DNA from: Paraburkholderia aromaticivorans
GTDB lineage: Bacteria; Pseudomonadota; Gammaproteobacteria; Burkholderiales; Burkholderiaceae
NCBI RefSeq assembly: GCF_002278075.1
Contig: NZ_CP022992.1
Span: forward strand, 372,001-436,000
DNA: 64,000 nucleotides
Direction of reading: 5' to 3'
This document shows, piece after piece, positions 45,337 through 53,352 of the stretch (position 1 is the stretch's first letter; each line of letters begins with the position of its first letter). The translations under genes and the position numbers were made by a program. The notes under the pieces are model-generated. The model saw nothing but the letters and a program-made list of their open reading frames with translations, was not told the origin of the DNA and made no database searches.

Positions 45337-45651
45337 TCACGCCCCCATGGCGGACCCAGCGAGTTGACGATAGTAAGCTGCTTCGGCTTCGGCGGGTGGA
45401 ATGTTGCCAATCGGCCCGAACAGGCGGCGGTGATTGAACCAGTCGACCCATTCGAGCGTCGCCAGCTCGACGGCCTGCAGATTGCGCCACGGACCGCGTT
45501 TATGAATGACTTCCGCCTTGTACAAGCCGTTGATCGTCTCGGCCAGAGCATTGTCGTACGAGTCGCCAACACTGCCCACCGACGGCTCGATACCAGCGTC
45601 CTTCAGGCGCTCCGTGTAGCGAATCGAGACATACTGCTTAGGTTCAAGGAG
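45337..45651 (-). pseudogene. IS3-family OrfB, C-terminal fragment in inverted orientation
   Basis: Minus-strand frame with SIRYTERLKDAGIEPSVGSVG, DNALAETINGLYKAEVI (last Glu of DDE) and LEWVDWFNHRRL. It is about 90 percent alike in protein to the plus-strand copy at 47080-47388 but not identical, so it came from a second, related IS3 and not from simple duplication. Confidence 0.85.
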
Positions 45652-47074
45652 TCGTCGCAACACCCGTCATCAAGTCGCGAATAGTAACTCGTCTAGCGCT
45701 TCTCCAGGTGTCTTCCATCCGAGAGTTTTGCGTGGTCGGCAGTTTAGGGCGTTGGCGACCGCGTCGAGTTCACGCTCGGAGTATCGGCTGATGTCGGTGC
45801 CTTTGGGAAAGTATTGTCGAAGTAGGCCGTTGGTGTTCTCATCGGTTCCGCGCTGCCACGGGCTTTGTGGATCGCAAAAGTAAATTTCTAAGCCCGTGTC
45901 GATCTTTAGCTGCGCATGCTGAGCCAGCTCCGCTCCTTGGTCCCATGTCAGCGATTTGCGCAAATGATCAGGCAGCTTGGCAATCTTCGCGGCGATAGCG
46001 TTGCGAACAGCCTCGGCTCCGTGCCCCGCTAACGCTGGTCCGTTCTTCAGTCGCGTACCAGAACCGTGGCCTGGCATGCGAGGAAGATGCAGAAGCATCG
46101 TGAAGCGGGTTGTTCGTTCAACCAGCGTACCAATCGCGGAGCTGTTCAGGCCGATAATCAGGTCGCCTTCCCAGTGGCCCGGCACCGCGCGATCATCAAC
46201 TTCTGCCGGACGCTCACTGATCATAACTTCGGAGGTGATGAAACTTTTGCCCCGTTGTTCCGTTCTGGCGCGTGGCACGCGCAGCGCCCGGCCCGTACGC
46301 AGACACGCGGACAGTTCTCGTCGTAGAGCTCCCCGGCCCTGAATGTAGAGCGCCTGATAAATGGCTTCGTGCGAGATCCGCATAGACATATCGTCCGGAT
46401 AGTCGACTTGCAAGCGACGACTGATCTGTTCTGGACTCCAGCACGTACCCCAGCGTCGATCCGCCCGGCGACCGTGTCGTCGTCCCTTCCACGGTACGTT
46501 CGGACCGGCAATCGGCTTGCCTCGTGAATCAGTAACCGCTCCGGCTAATCGATTCTGAACATATGCTCGCAGCTGTTCGTTCTCTGCCAGTTTGGCGGCT
46601 TTCGGACGTTCCGCCGCGCGCTCGGCCTTCCATTGAGCGACTGTGGCCCGATACGTTAGCGTACCACTACGGGTCGCTGCGTTCCGCCGCAATTCTCGCG
46701 AGATTGTCGAAGGCGAGCGACGCAACTGTCGCGCGATCTCACGAACCCCGTGACCTTGAGTCAAGAGCAATGCGAGTTCTTCGCGCTCGGAGAACGACAG
46801 GTAGCGACCAGAGCTTGGCGCCAGCTCGATCGGCGCCATGCCTCCCGCTTCACGGAACCATCGTGGACCCAGGGGGCGCGACATGCCGCACGCCAAAGCG
46901 GCGCCTTCGCTCTCCATTCCCTCGGCAATGCATTTCCAGAATGCTTTCTTCGTTTCCAACTGATTAACGCCAGGTCTACCGGGCGACGGCATCATCGGCC
47001 GCCCTGTTCGTTGCGAGGCCCAACCTCGTGGTCTTCCCATTTAACACCTCCATTATTAGAGGTGTTGCGACGAC
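45652..47074. mobile_element. IS30-family element
   Basis: Ends share GTCGCAACACC in inverted orientation, near 45652 on the left and 47074 on the right. It holds one transposase on the minus strand and separates two inverted IS3 3' ends. Exact limits are uncertain by a few bases. Confidence 0.75.
45670..47040 (-). CDS. IS30-family transposase
   Basis: This 456-residue transposase has the IS30 N-terminal HTH (YLSFSEREELALLLTQGHGVREIARQL, SPSTISRELRRNA) and a DDE core with GHWEGDLIIG, LTWDQGAELAQHA and DPQSPWQRGTDENTNGLLRQYFPKGTD. All motifs are present and the gene seems intact. The extended N-terminus with FWKCIAEGMESEGAALACGMS is usual in one IS30 subgroup. Confidence 0.93.
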   Translation of the reverse strand: MGRPRGWASQRTGRPMMPSPGRPGVNQLETKKAFWKCIAEGMESEGAALACGMSRPLGPRWFREAGGMAPIELAPSSGRYLSFSEREELALLLTQGHGVREIARQLRRSPSTISRELRRNAATRSGTLTYRATVAQWKAERAAERPKAAKLAENEQLRAYVQNRLAGAVTDSRGKPIAGPNVPWKGRRHGRRADRRWGTCWSPEQISRRLQVDYPDDMSMRISHEAIYQALYIQGRGALRRELSACLRTGRALRVPRARTEQRGKSFITSEVMISERPAEVDDRAVPGHWEGDLIIGLNSSAIGTLVERTTRFTMLLHLPRMPGHGSGTRLKNGPALAGHGAEAVRNAIAAKIAKLPDHLRKSLTWDQGAELAQHAQLKIDTGLEIYFCDPQSPWQRGTDENTNGLLRQYFPKGTDISRYSERELDAVANALNCRPRKTLGWKTPGEALDELLFAT

Positions 47075-47079
47075 CAGTT

Positions 47080-47388
47080 GAATCCGCCCAATGCGTATCG
47101 ATCCGCTATACGGATCGGTTGGTCGACGCTGGCATCGAGCCGTCAGTGGGCAGCGTCGGCGACTCCTACGATAACGCAGTGGCTGAAACGATCAACGGCT
47201 TGTACAAGGCAGAAGTGATCCATCGCCTTGGTCCGTGGCGCAACCTGCAGGCCGTTGAAATGGCGACGCTCGAATGGGTGGACTGGTTCAACAATCGCCG
47301 GCTGTTCGGCCCCATCGGAGACATTCCCCCTGCCGAGGCAGAAGCCGCTTATTATGAGCAACTCGCTGGGTCCGCCATCGGGGCGTGA
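47080..47388 (+). pseudogene. IS3-family OrfB, C-terminal part
   Basis: Plus-strand frame with SIRYTDRLVDAGIEPSVGSVG, DNAVAETINGLYKAEVI and LEWVDWFNNRRL, ending at 47388 just inside the right IS3 terminus. It is the natural end of the orfB begun at 45054; the middle with the first two catalytic acids is missing from the window. Confidence 0.85.
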
Positions 47389-47427
47389 CTCAAGCAAAAC
47401 AGCCTCCGAAAAACCCGGGGCGCTTCA

Positions 47428-47794
47428 CTTCGTGGCTCGCGATACTCTTGACCTCGACGGCTCGATACCAGCCACTGCGCGTAAGTTGAGCAATACCGCG
47501 CGTGTCATTGCTGTCGGTCTTGTTCAATTGTGTTGCGAGCGCCGCGTGCACGTGACGGGCATGAATGCAATCAACAGGAACACCTCGATTTCGCAGTGCG
47601 TGATAGAACCATACTGCGAGAGGGCCCGTTTCCATGCCGACGCGCCGGACCTCGGGGGCCTGCTGTCGGATGATGCTGTCAATAGCCTGCGGATCCGATG
47701 CTACTGTTCCGCGCCAGACGGGGTTACCGTCCGCATCGATTACGCAAACCGCCGTCGACTTCTGCGATACATCGAGACCCACATACGTTTCCAT
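47428..47794 (-). pseudogene. IS110-family transposase, N-terminal part (split by IS3 block)
   Basis: Starts METYVGLDVSQKSTAVCVID at 47794 and has the METGPLAVWFYHAL and NKTDSNDTRGIAQL motifs of the DEDD domain. It stops at EVK where the IS3 block entered. Continues at 44674 on the minus strand. Confidence 0.85.
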
Positions 47795-47824
47795 GGCAGC
47801 CTCCGTCGTTAGCCGGAGACGCAA

Positions 47825-48458
47825 TTACAGCATGTGATTGGCGTGCGTGCCTTCGCGTTCCACCAGGGCGTGCAACCGGCGGTAGCCGAATCGACGACGT
47901 TCGTGCGCCAACTCCACCAGACGCGCCGCTAGCACCTCATTCTCGTGGTCCGGCTTCGCGTCGTAATGCAGCACGCTGCGAGAAAGCCCGACAAGCCGGC
48001 AGGCGCGGCGCTCGGAGATGTTGACCTTCTCCCGAATCGCCGACACTGCTTCGCGTTTGGCTTGCGGGCTCAGGGCTTTCCCTTGACGACGACCTTCAAC
48101 GCTTCCATATCGAGCATTGCTTCGGCCAGCAGTTTCTTCAGCCGGGCATTCTCCACCTCGAGGTCCTTGAGCCGGCGGGCTTCCGAGTGGATAGCGTCAA
48201 CTGTCTTGTACGACCGGACACTGTAATTGTCGCGCTCCATCCGAGACTTCCATGCCGCCGAACTTCGCACGCCAGGTGTAGAACGACGCATCACTGAACC
48301 CGTGCTTCCTGCACAGTTCCTTGACCGGCATACCGGCCTCGGCTTCCTTCAGAAACCCGATGATTTGCTGTTCCGTAAAGCGCTTCTTCATGTTCGTCTT
48401 CTTCTCCGAAACGAACTTTACTAGACTCCGGCTGGCCCTGTTTGCAGGGGGCAGGTCA
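47825..48458 (-). pseudogene. IS3-family (IS407-type) element remnant with broken orfA
   Basis: The right end is TGACCTGCCCCC inverted, ending at 48458. OrfA starts MKKRFTEQQIIGFLKEAEAG at 48391 but is broken after GGMEVSD by a 58-bp insertion with a CCGAG repeat (48183-48245); the rest (ARRLKDLEVENARLKKLL...) continues to 48070 in another frame. OrfB is present only as its first about 70 codons (SERRACRLVGLSRSVLHY..., 47825-48046) and is cut next to the IS110 fragment. Confidence 0.82.
48183..48245. repeat. 53-bp insert with CCGAG direct repeat inside IS407-type orfA
   Basis: CCGAG occurs at 48183-48187 and 48241-48245. The 53 bases between (TGGATAGCG...CGCGCTCCAT) are foreign to the otherwise conserved orfA. 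The ends show a short imperfect inversion (TGGA/TCCA). It looks like a transposition footprint or a tiny non-autonomous element; nature unknown. Confidence 0.5.
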
Positions 48459-48705
48459 TTCCGGGATCGGCGTAATCGAGCCACCGGATGATCGCCGCCG
48501 CCTCGCTCACCGTCTTACTGTCCAGCAGACCGGCACGGTACTGCCTGCGCCACTTGAACACCATGTTCGGATTCAGGCCGCGCGACTGTGCGAGCTTCGC
48601 CACCGAGATGCCCGACTCGCACGCTGCTATCGCAACCTCGCGCCGGAATTCAGGTGTGTAATTCGGCCGCCCTTTGTGGCTCCTGGCACTGTCGATCTCT
48701 GTCAT
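48459..48705 (-). pseudogene. IS66-type TnpA, N-terminal fragment
   Basis: Starts MTEIDSARSHKGRPNYTPEF at 48705 and has the ORF1 HTH (REVAIAACESGISVAKLAQSRGLNPNMVFKWRRQYRAG). It is cut at 48459 by the IS407-type element. A palindrome AAGTGATG-GG-CATCACTT (48727-48744) lies just upstream and may belong to the element end or promoter. Confidence 0.7.
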
Positions 48706-48793
48706 CAAAGTGATCCCCACTACTCGAAGTGATGGGCATCACTTTGGACTCACGCGACTACGCTGTCGATGCGGCCTCGAAATAACGCTTACC

Positions 48794-49558
48794 TTATGGA
48801 TCTGTTTTCCAGCCCCATTTTCTGAAAATTGCAGCGCCTTCCTTCGACTCGAGAAAGTCGACGAACTGCCTTGACGCCGGCTGATCTGCGCCGAGCCGCG
48901 TGATGGCGGCACCGGCGTCACGATAGATGGCGTACGCCGACTTGATCGGCACGACATCGGCAAGCGATGGATTGGCGACCTGCCAGATGTTCCAGATCAG
49001 CCATACATTGCTCTCTGGATGGTCGGTCCACGTCGTCTTCGCCTCAGCACTATTTTTCGCATAGCCGACGATGTTGCTGCGGAGAGCCTTTACCTGCGCA
49101 ATGCTACCGAGCCGCCCGGCGACGTCTTCCCATACGCCGTTCTGTCCCGCGCCGTTGACGACGAGTATCTTTACGCCCGGTTTGAGCAGATCGGTGAATC
49201 GCCGGATGTGCATGGGATTGCCAGGCCGCACCAGCATCGCCATTGGCCGCAGATAGAGCGGCTCAGGCGCGTTTGGCGTGAGCTGGTCACCCATTGCGTC
49301 GACAAAATCCGACATCATGGTTTCAGACCCGCTGTAGATGATGTCCGCATCATCTTTCGCCTTGCTGATCCAGGTCGGCGTGGGTCCGGCGGTGACCGAC
49401 ACGGACACGCCGGTCTTTTTCTGGAACGCCGCGGCGGCTTCCTTCATGACAGGTGCGGGACCGCCTGGACCATACACGTTCAGCGTAGTTTGCGCGTGGA
49501 CCGCAGCGGAGAACAGCGCCGTCGCGATCCATGCAGGCAGGATGGGAAACCGTTTCAT
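48794..49558 (-). CDS. acfC: AcfC-like periplasmic substrate-binding protein
   Basis: This 254-residue protein has a signal peptide (MKRFPILPAWIATALFSAAVHA) and the fold of ModA/AcfC binding proteins (TLNVYGPGGPAPVMKEAAAAF, NVWLIWNIWQVANPSLADVV). AcfC relatives bind sulfate-like or other oxyanions; the ligand cannot be read. It is last in the minus-strand sulfur operon, overlapping the thioredoxin gene by four bases. No permease or ATPase partner is near, so it may act as a buffer or sensor protein. Confidence 0.8.
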   Translation of the reverse strand: MKRFPILPAWIATALFSAAVHAQTTLNVYGPGGPAPVMKEAAAAFQKKTGVSVSVTAGPTPTWISKAKDDADIIYSGSETMMSDFVDAMGDQLTPNAPEPLYLRPMAMLVRPGNPMHIRRFTDLLKPGVKILVVNGAGQNGVWEDVAGRLGSIAQVKALRSNIVGYAKNSAEAKTTWTDHPESNVWLIWNIWQVANPSLADVVPIKSAYAIYRDAGAAITRLGADQPASRQFVDFLESKEGAAIFRKWGWKTDP

Positions 49559-50370
49559 GAGGGAGCTCCTGAAATATCTGCTGGATAGAAGCTGGTGACC
49601 GCCTGTCTGAACGTCGCTTTCGAAAACGGACCAAGGTGCGCGGCGAGCAGGTGGCCCTGCGCATCGTAGAAGAGCGTGGTTGGAAAGCCGACCGCACCCA
49701 CGGCGGCCGCGACGGCATGCGTTGGATCGAGCAGGGAGTTCGTGATGTCCAGATGGTGTGTCGCCAGAAAGTCGTCGACGGTTCGCGCTGCCTCGCCCTG
49801 GTTCACGAAGACAAGGCGTACGCCCGGATAGTCTGTCTGCGCCTGAGCGAGAATGGGCATTTCCGCCTGGCAGGGACCGCACCAGGTCGCCCAGAGATTG
49901 ACCACCGTTGGCACACCGTCTCCTGCCGATAAAGGCCTCGTGTGGCCCGTCCCGACAGGCAACGATATTGCCGGCAGCGTGGCGGTGGGGCGCGCAAACT
50001 CCGCGGCTGCGCTTGCTGTGCCCCAGACGACTGCACCCGCTGCAATGGCGGCCAGCAAAGGTAGTCGGATGGAGCGCGATCGCATGAGAAAGTACACAAC
50101 CGCGCAGGCCCCCGCGACGAGGCCACTGACCGCATCAAAACCGCGATCACGGATGTCAAACGCTTTCATAAGGTCGCCGCTGTAGTCGGGCAGATACCGG
50201 ATCACGAAGCCTGCACGGGCCACGACCAGTCCGGCCAGCACGGCGCAGAAAATTGCGGATTCAACGCGCGCGTGACCGCGCTCGAGCCAGAGCCCGGCGC
50301 ACATGGCAACGCCTACGCTGAAAATGAAGATCAGCGGCTGCAGGGGTAACGCAAAATGTCCGACGTTCAC
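49555..50370 (-). CDS. Membrane-anchored TlpA/ResA-like thioredoxin
   Basis: This 271-residue protein has about four hydrophobic segments in its first 125 residues, resembling part of a prolipoprotein diacylglyceryl transferase-like membrane domain, and a periplasmic thioredoxin domain with the redox pair Cys164-Gly-Pro-Cys167 in WATWCGPC and the cis-Pro region VGFPTTLFYD. It would reduce or oxidise periplasmic thiols, perhaps of the DsbC-like partner or of sulfur carriers. It starts 25 bases after the DsrE-like gene. Confidence 0.82.
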   Translation of the reverse strand: MNVGHFALPLQPLIFIFSVGVAMCAGLWLERGHARVESAIFCAVLAGLVVARAGFVIRYLPDYSGDLMKAFDIRDRGFDAVSGLVAGACAVVYFLMRSRSIRLPLLAAIAAGAVVWGTASAAAEFARPTATLPAISLPVGTGHTRPLSAGDGVPTVVNLWATWCGPCQAEMPILAQAQTDYPGVRLVFVNQGEAARTVDDFLATHHLDITNSLLDPTHAVAAAVGAVGFPTTLFYDAQGHLLAAHLGPFSKATFRQAVTSFYPADISGAPS

Positions 50371-50395
50371 GCTTCGCCTCGCCCCGCTGCGTCTG

Positions 50396-50944
50396 TCAAA
50401 GCGGTATCAGGCTGTACCCGTCCGCCTGGAGAACCGCGAGCGTCGTGAGGGCAGACAGTGAGTGCGTCACCGCCGGCATCACCCATTCGGGCGCAAACTG
50501 GTTTGCAATCAGCGCCTGCGCGCAAACTGTAACCTCAACATTCGCCTCGCACAGCGCGGCGATAAGATCCACGCTCGGGTTCGGTGTTCCGTCATACGCC
50601 TGGTGCCAGGCATCGTCTAGCACGACCGACGTAGCGTCTCCATGCACGACTGCGACGAAGTGAAGGTGAGCGGCCGGAACGCCAGACATCCTGAACAGAT
50701 TCACCGCGCGGGCGACCCTGTTCAGTGAAGGGTTCGGCATGTCCTTTTGCCTGCCGGCGCTGCTTATGGAGAAGACGAGGCGATAGTGCGCTGCCGGATC
50801 GGGCAGGTGCGCCGCGCCATCGACTGCATGGGCAGCGCCGAAACGGGCAATGGACGGACCCGACCCGGTCTCTGTTGTCGATGAGTCAGGCGTCACGGCG
50901 GGCTCCATTTCTTGCTGACAAGCTGTCGCTGTTGATATGGCCAT
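50396..50944 (-). CDS. DsrE/DsrF-like sulfur-relay protein
   Basis: This 182-residue protein has a DsrE-like domain (LNRVARAVNLFRMSGVPAAHLHFVAVVHGDAT, then IAALCEANVEVTVCAQALIANQ) with two Cys residues in the C-terminal half that could carry sulfur. The first 45 residues are low in structure and may be a signal or linker. Start at 50944 with GGGAG close in front; a Met 12 codons later is possible. Role in persulfide handling is inferred from the operon. Confidence 0.75.
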   Translation of the reverse strand: MAISTATACQQEMEPAVTPDSSTTETGSGPSIARFGAAHAVDGAAHLPDPAAHYRLVFSISSAGRQKDMPNPSLNRVARAVNLFRMSGVPAAHLHFVAVVHGDATSVVLDDAWHQAYDGTPNPSVDLIAALCEANVEVTVCAQALIANQFAPEWVMPAVTHSLSALTTLAVLQADGYSLIPL

Positions 50945-51001
50945 TGCTCCCGGCGAGGATGAAGGCGTCCAGGTGCGATGCCCGACTTATTGACCCCACG
51001 C

Positions 51002-51763
51002 TCATGATTTGCCCGCATCCAGTGCGCTGTTCAGTTCGTCCAGCGGCAGCGCGCCGGTGCGTTCTGTACCGTTAGAAAAAATGATCGTAGGTGTTCCGCT
51101 GATGCCAAGGCTCCGTGCGAGCGCGAGGTTACTGCTGACGGCTGCTGCATTGCACGAGGTGCCCCGCGGCGGCTTCGTACCATTGAGCATCCACGATGAC
51201 CAGGCAGTGTGCCGGTCCGGGGAACACCAGATTGCATCCGACATGGGCTTCGAATCGGGCGTCAGGATCGGAAAAAGGAACGTATAGATGGTGACGTTAT
51301 CGAGCTTCTGGAGGGTCTGCTCAAGCCGCTTGCAATAAGGGCAATACGGGTCCGCAAAGACGGCCATCCGGCGACTGCCATCGCCCTTGACGGTCCTGAT
51401 CGCATTGGCGAGCGGCAGGCTCGAAAAATCGATTCTTGAACTGTCCTGCAGGGCGACCTGTGTGAGATTGCGACGGGTGCGGCTCTCGATCATCTGGCCG
51501 ACAAGGAGATAGTTGGCCGATCGATCCGTGTAGATGAGCTGCTTGCCCACATTCACCTCGAAGATGCCTGCGAGCGGCGTTTTCGCGACGGACGTTACGT
51601 CGATGTCCGGGCCAGGATTTTTGCGCAGCATGTCCTGAATTTCCGCCCGCGTTGGTGCCGATGGCGGAGCTGCGATGGCAGAAAGCGAAATGCCTGCCGT
51701 CGCGAAGGTGACAAAGGCATGCCGTGCAAGACGCGTTGCCCACATTGACTGGATCATGTTCAT
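51002..51763 (-). CDS. dsbC: DsbC-like thiol:disulfide isomerase
   Basis: This 253-residue periplasmic protein has an N-terminal signal peptide, a DsbC dimerisation domain (GIFEVNVGKQLIYTDRSANYLLVGQM) and a thioredoxin domain with Cys141-Pro-Tyr-Cys144 (ADPYCPYC) and GTPTIIFSNG. In this operon it may process periplasmic polysulfide or glutathione persulfide, or protect the other exported proteins. Its ATG overlaps the permease stop. Confidence 0.9.
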   Translation of the reverse strand: MNMIQSMWATRLARHAFVTFATAGISLSAIAAPPSAPTRAEIQDMLRKNPGPDIDVTSVAKTPLAGIFEVNVGKQLIYTDRSANYLLVGQMIESRTRRNLTQVALQDSSRIDFSSLPLANAIRTVKGDGSRRMAVFADPYCPYCKRLEQTLQKLDNVTIYTFLFPILTPDSKPMSDAIWCSPDRHTAWSSWMLNGTKPPRGTSCNAAAVSSNLALARSLGISGTPTIIFSNGTERTGALPLDELNSALDAGKS

Positions 51764-52548
51764 CGGGCCTGCCAGGAGTTATAAAGCATGTAAGCCGCCA
51801 CGGAAAGAATCATTGCCGAAAATACAAGATTGAGGGCACCGCGTTTGCGGGCCAGCCGGCTAGCCGCACGGGTGCCGAGCCAGCCGCCGACCACACCACC
51901 GCCGACGAACTCTGCAGCGATGAGCCAGTCCACCTGTCCCGAGATTGAATAATTGACCGCCGTTGTCAGACCGAACGATCCAACCGCAAACAGGGAGGTC
52001 CCGATTGCATCCATGATCGGCAGGCGACCTGCAAACATCAGCCCGGGCACAACGAGAAAGCCGCCACCGATTCCGAAAAAACCCGACAGGCTACCGGCGC
52101 CAAGGCCCGTGCCGCAAAGGCGCGGATACGGCGTCGGATAGGCCGCAATGGTCGAAGCGGCCTGCTGCTTCGGCCGCAGCATCAGGAATGCAACGACACA
52201 CATCAGAAACGCGAAATAGGTGACCAGCTTCTGTCCGTCGACGAGCTTGCCAACGGTCGAGCCTAACGCGGCACCGAGCACGCCGCTGGCGGCAAACGCG
52301 AAGGCCGGCCCCCATCGCACGTGCCCGGCTCGTGCGTGCGGAATCATGTTGATGTAGGCACTAGCCGCGACCGCCAGTGCCGCTGTACCGATTGCAATGT
52401 GGGGATTGCGCAGGCCCACCACATACAGGATGAGCGGCACGGCGAGGATTGATCCGCCGCCGCCCACCAGTCCGAGCGAAAAACTGACAAAACCGCCGCA
52501 TAACGCAGCAGCCACGCCCTGCGTCGTGGCGTCCGCAGCGAAAACCAT
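51760..52548 (-). CDS. TauE/SafE family sulfite/organosulfonate exporter
   Basis: This 262-residue integral membrane protein has about eight hydrophobic helices and two glycine-rich repeats (LGLVGGGGSILAVPL and SGFFGIGGGFLVVPGLMF) that mark the TauE/SafE family. It would export sulfite formed by the persulfide dioxygenase encoded just before it. The ATG at 52548 has GGGGTAGAACTC in front; an in-frame extension upstream overlaps the previous gene. Confidence 0.9.
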   Translation of the reverse strand: MVFAADATTQGVAAALCGGFVSFSLGLVGGGGSILAVPLILYVVGLRNPHIAIGTAALAVAASAYINMIPHARAGHVRWGPAFAFAASGVLGAALGSTVGKLVDGQKLVTYFAFLMCVVAFLMLRPKQQAASTIAAYPTPYPRLCGTGLGAGSLSGFFGIGGGFLVVPGLMFAGRLPIMDAIGTSLFAVGSFGLTTAVNYSISGQVDWLIAAEFVGGGVVGGWLGTRAASRLARKRGALNLVFSAMILSVAAYMLYNSWQAR

Positions 52549-52553
52549 GAGTT

Positions 52554-53273
52554 CTACCCCTGACGCTGTGGCAGCGTTGACGGCTGGCCGCATGCGAGGT
52601 TAGCCGGGATTGCAACGTCCATCATTTTCGGGTTCGGCAGATGCAGCCCGTTCATGATTTCGACATACTCGGCCTCGGTTTTGCCCGCAAGGCGGGGATT
52701 GAATTTCTTCTCTTCGCCGATACTCGAAGCCGTCCAGCCCTTGTAGTCGTGTGCCGGATACAGCGTCGTGTCATCGGGCAGCCTGAAAAGCTTGTTGACG
52801 ATCGAATCGTAGGAACGATGGGGATCGCCACCCTGGAAATCCGTGCGACCGCTACCACGGATCAGCAGAACGTCGCCCGTAAAGACCGCCGTTGGCGCCG
52901 TGGGATTGAGCACGAAGCTGAACGATTCATCCGTATGGCCGGGTGTGTAAATTGCTCGCAGTTCGATGCCGTCGACGCTCAGCACTTCGTCTTCATGGAC
53001 GTGGCGGGATACGCAGTGCGCTTTCGACAGTTCACCCATGATCGTGACGCACTGTGTCGCATCCCGCAAATCGCCAAGGGCCGTGATGTGGTCGGCATGG
53101 GTATGGGTATCGATGGCCTGAACGAGACGCAGGTCGAGTTGCGCGATCACGGTCAGATACTGATCGAGCTGCTCCTTGACAGGATCAATGATCAGCGCCT
53201 CACCCCCTACTCGCGACGCGAGAAGATAGGTGTAGGTGCTTGAGGTGGAGTCGAACATCTGACGGAACAGCAT
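52554..53273 (-). CDS. Persulfide dioxygenase-type metallo-beta-lactamase fold protein
   Basis: This 239-residue protein has the metal motif H-x-H-x-D-H (THTHADH, 56-62), a downstream PGHTDES His, GRTDFQGGD and YPAHDYKG, the pattern of the ETHE1/SdoA group, which uses one iron and oxidises glutathione persulfide to sulfite. It is first in the minus-strand operon, 79 bases from the sqr start on the other strand. The pairing with sqr supports sulfide detoxification. Confidence 0.9.
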   Translation of the reverse strand: MLFRQMFDSTSSTYTYLLASRVGGEALIIDPVKEQLDQYLTVIAQLDLRLVQAIDTHTHADHITALGDLRDATQCVTIMGELSKAHCVSRHVHEDEVLSVDGIELRAIYTPGHTDESFSFVLNPTAPTAVFTGDVLLIRGSGRTDFQGGDPHRSYDSIVNKLFRLPDDTTLYPAHDYKGWTASSIGEEKKFNPRLAGKTEAEYVEIMNGLHLPNPKMMDVAIPANLACGQPSTLPQRQG

Positions 53274-53312
53274 GGCCTTATAACCTCAAAAAAAACGCCT
53301 TTATTACTTATT

Positions 53313-53328
53313 GATATAAGCTTATATC
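53313..53328. promoter_or_regulatory. Palindromic operator in the divergent sulfur promoter region
   Basis: GATATAAG-CTTATATC is a perfect 16-bp palindrome in the 79-bp AT-rich gap between the two divergent sulfide genes. Sulfide operons of this type are often repressed by ArsR-type regulators such as BigR or SqrR that bind AT-rich inverted repeats here. No such regulator gene is in the window, so it must act from elsewhere if this is right. Confidence 0.7.
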
Positions 53329-53352
53329 TGAGTAGAATATAGACTTGAGAGC

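Larger units (their letters stand above)
44675..47427. mobile_element. IS3-family element in IS110 gene, enlarged by an inverted IS3 end and an IS30
   Basis: The outer ends are TGAAGCGCCCCGGGATTT (from 44675) and, inverted, TGAAGCGCCCCGGGTTTT (ending 47427). A 3-bp repeat CTT lies on both sides (44672-44674 and 47428-47430), as expected for IS3. Inside are orfA, the first part of orfB, an inverted second copy of the IS3 3' end (about 45304-45651), an IS30 (about 45652-47074) and the last part of orfB in plus orientation. Confidence 0.82.
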
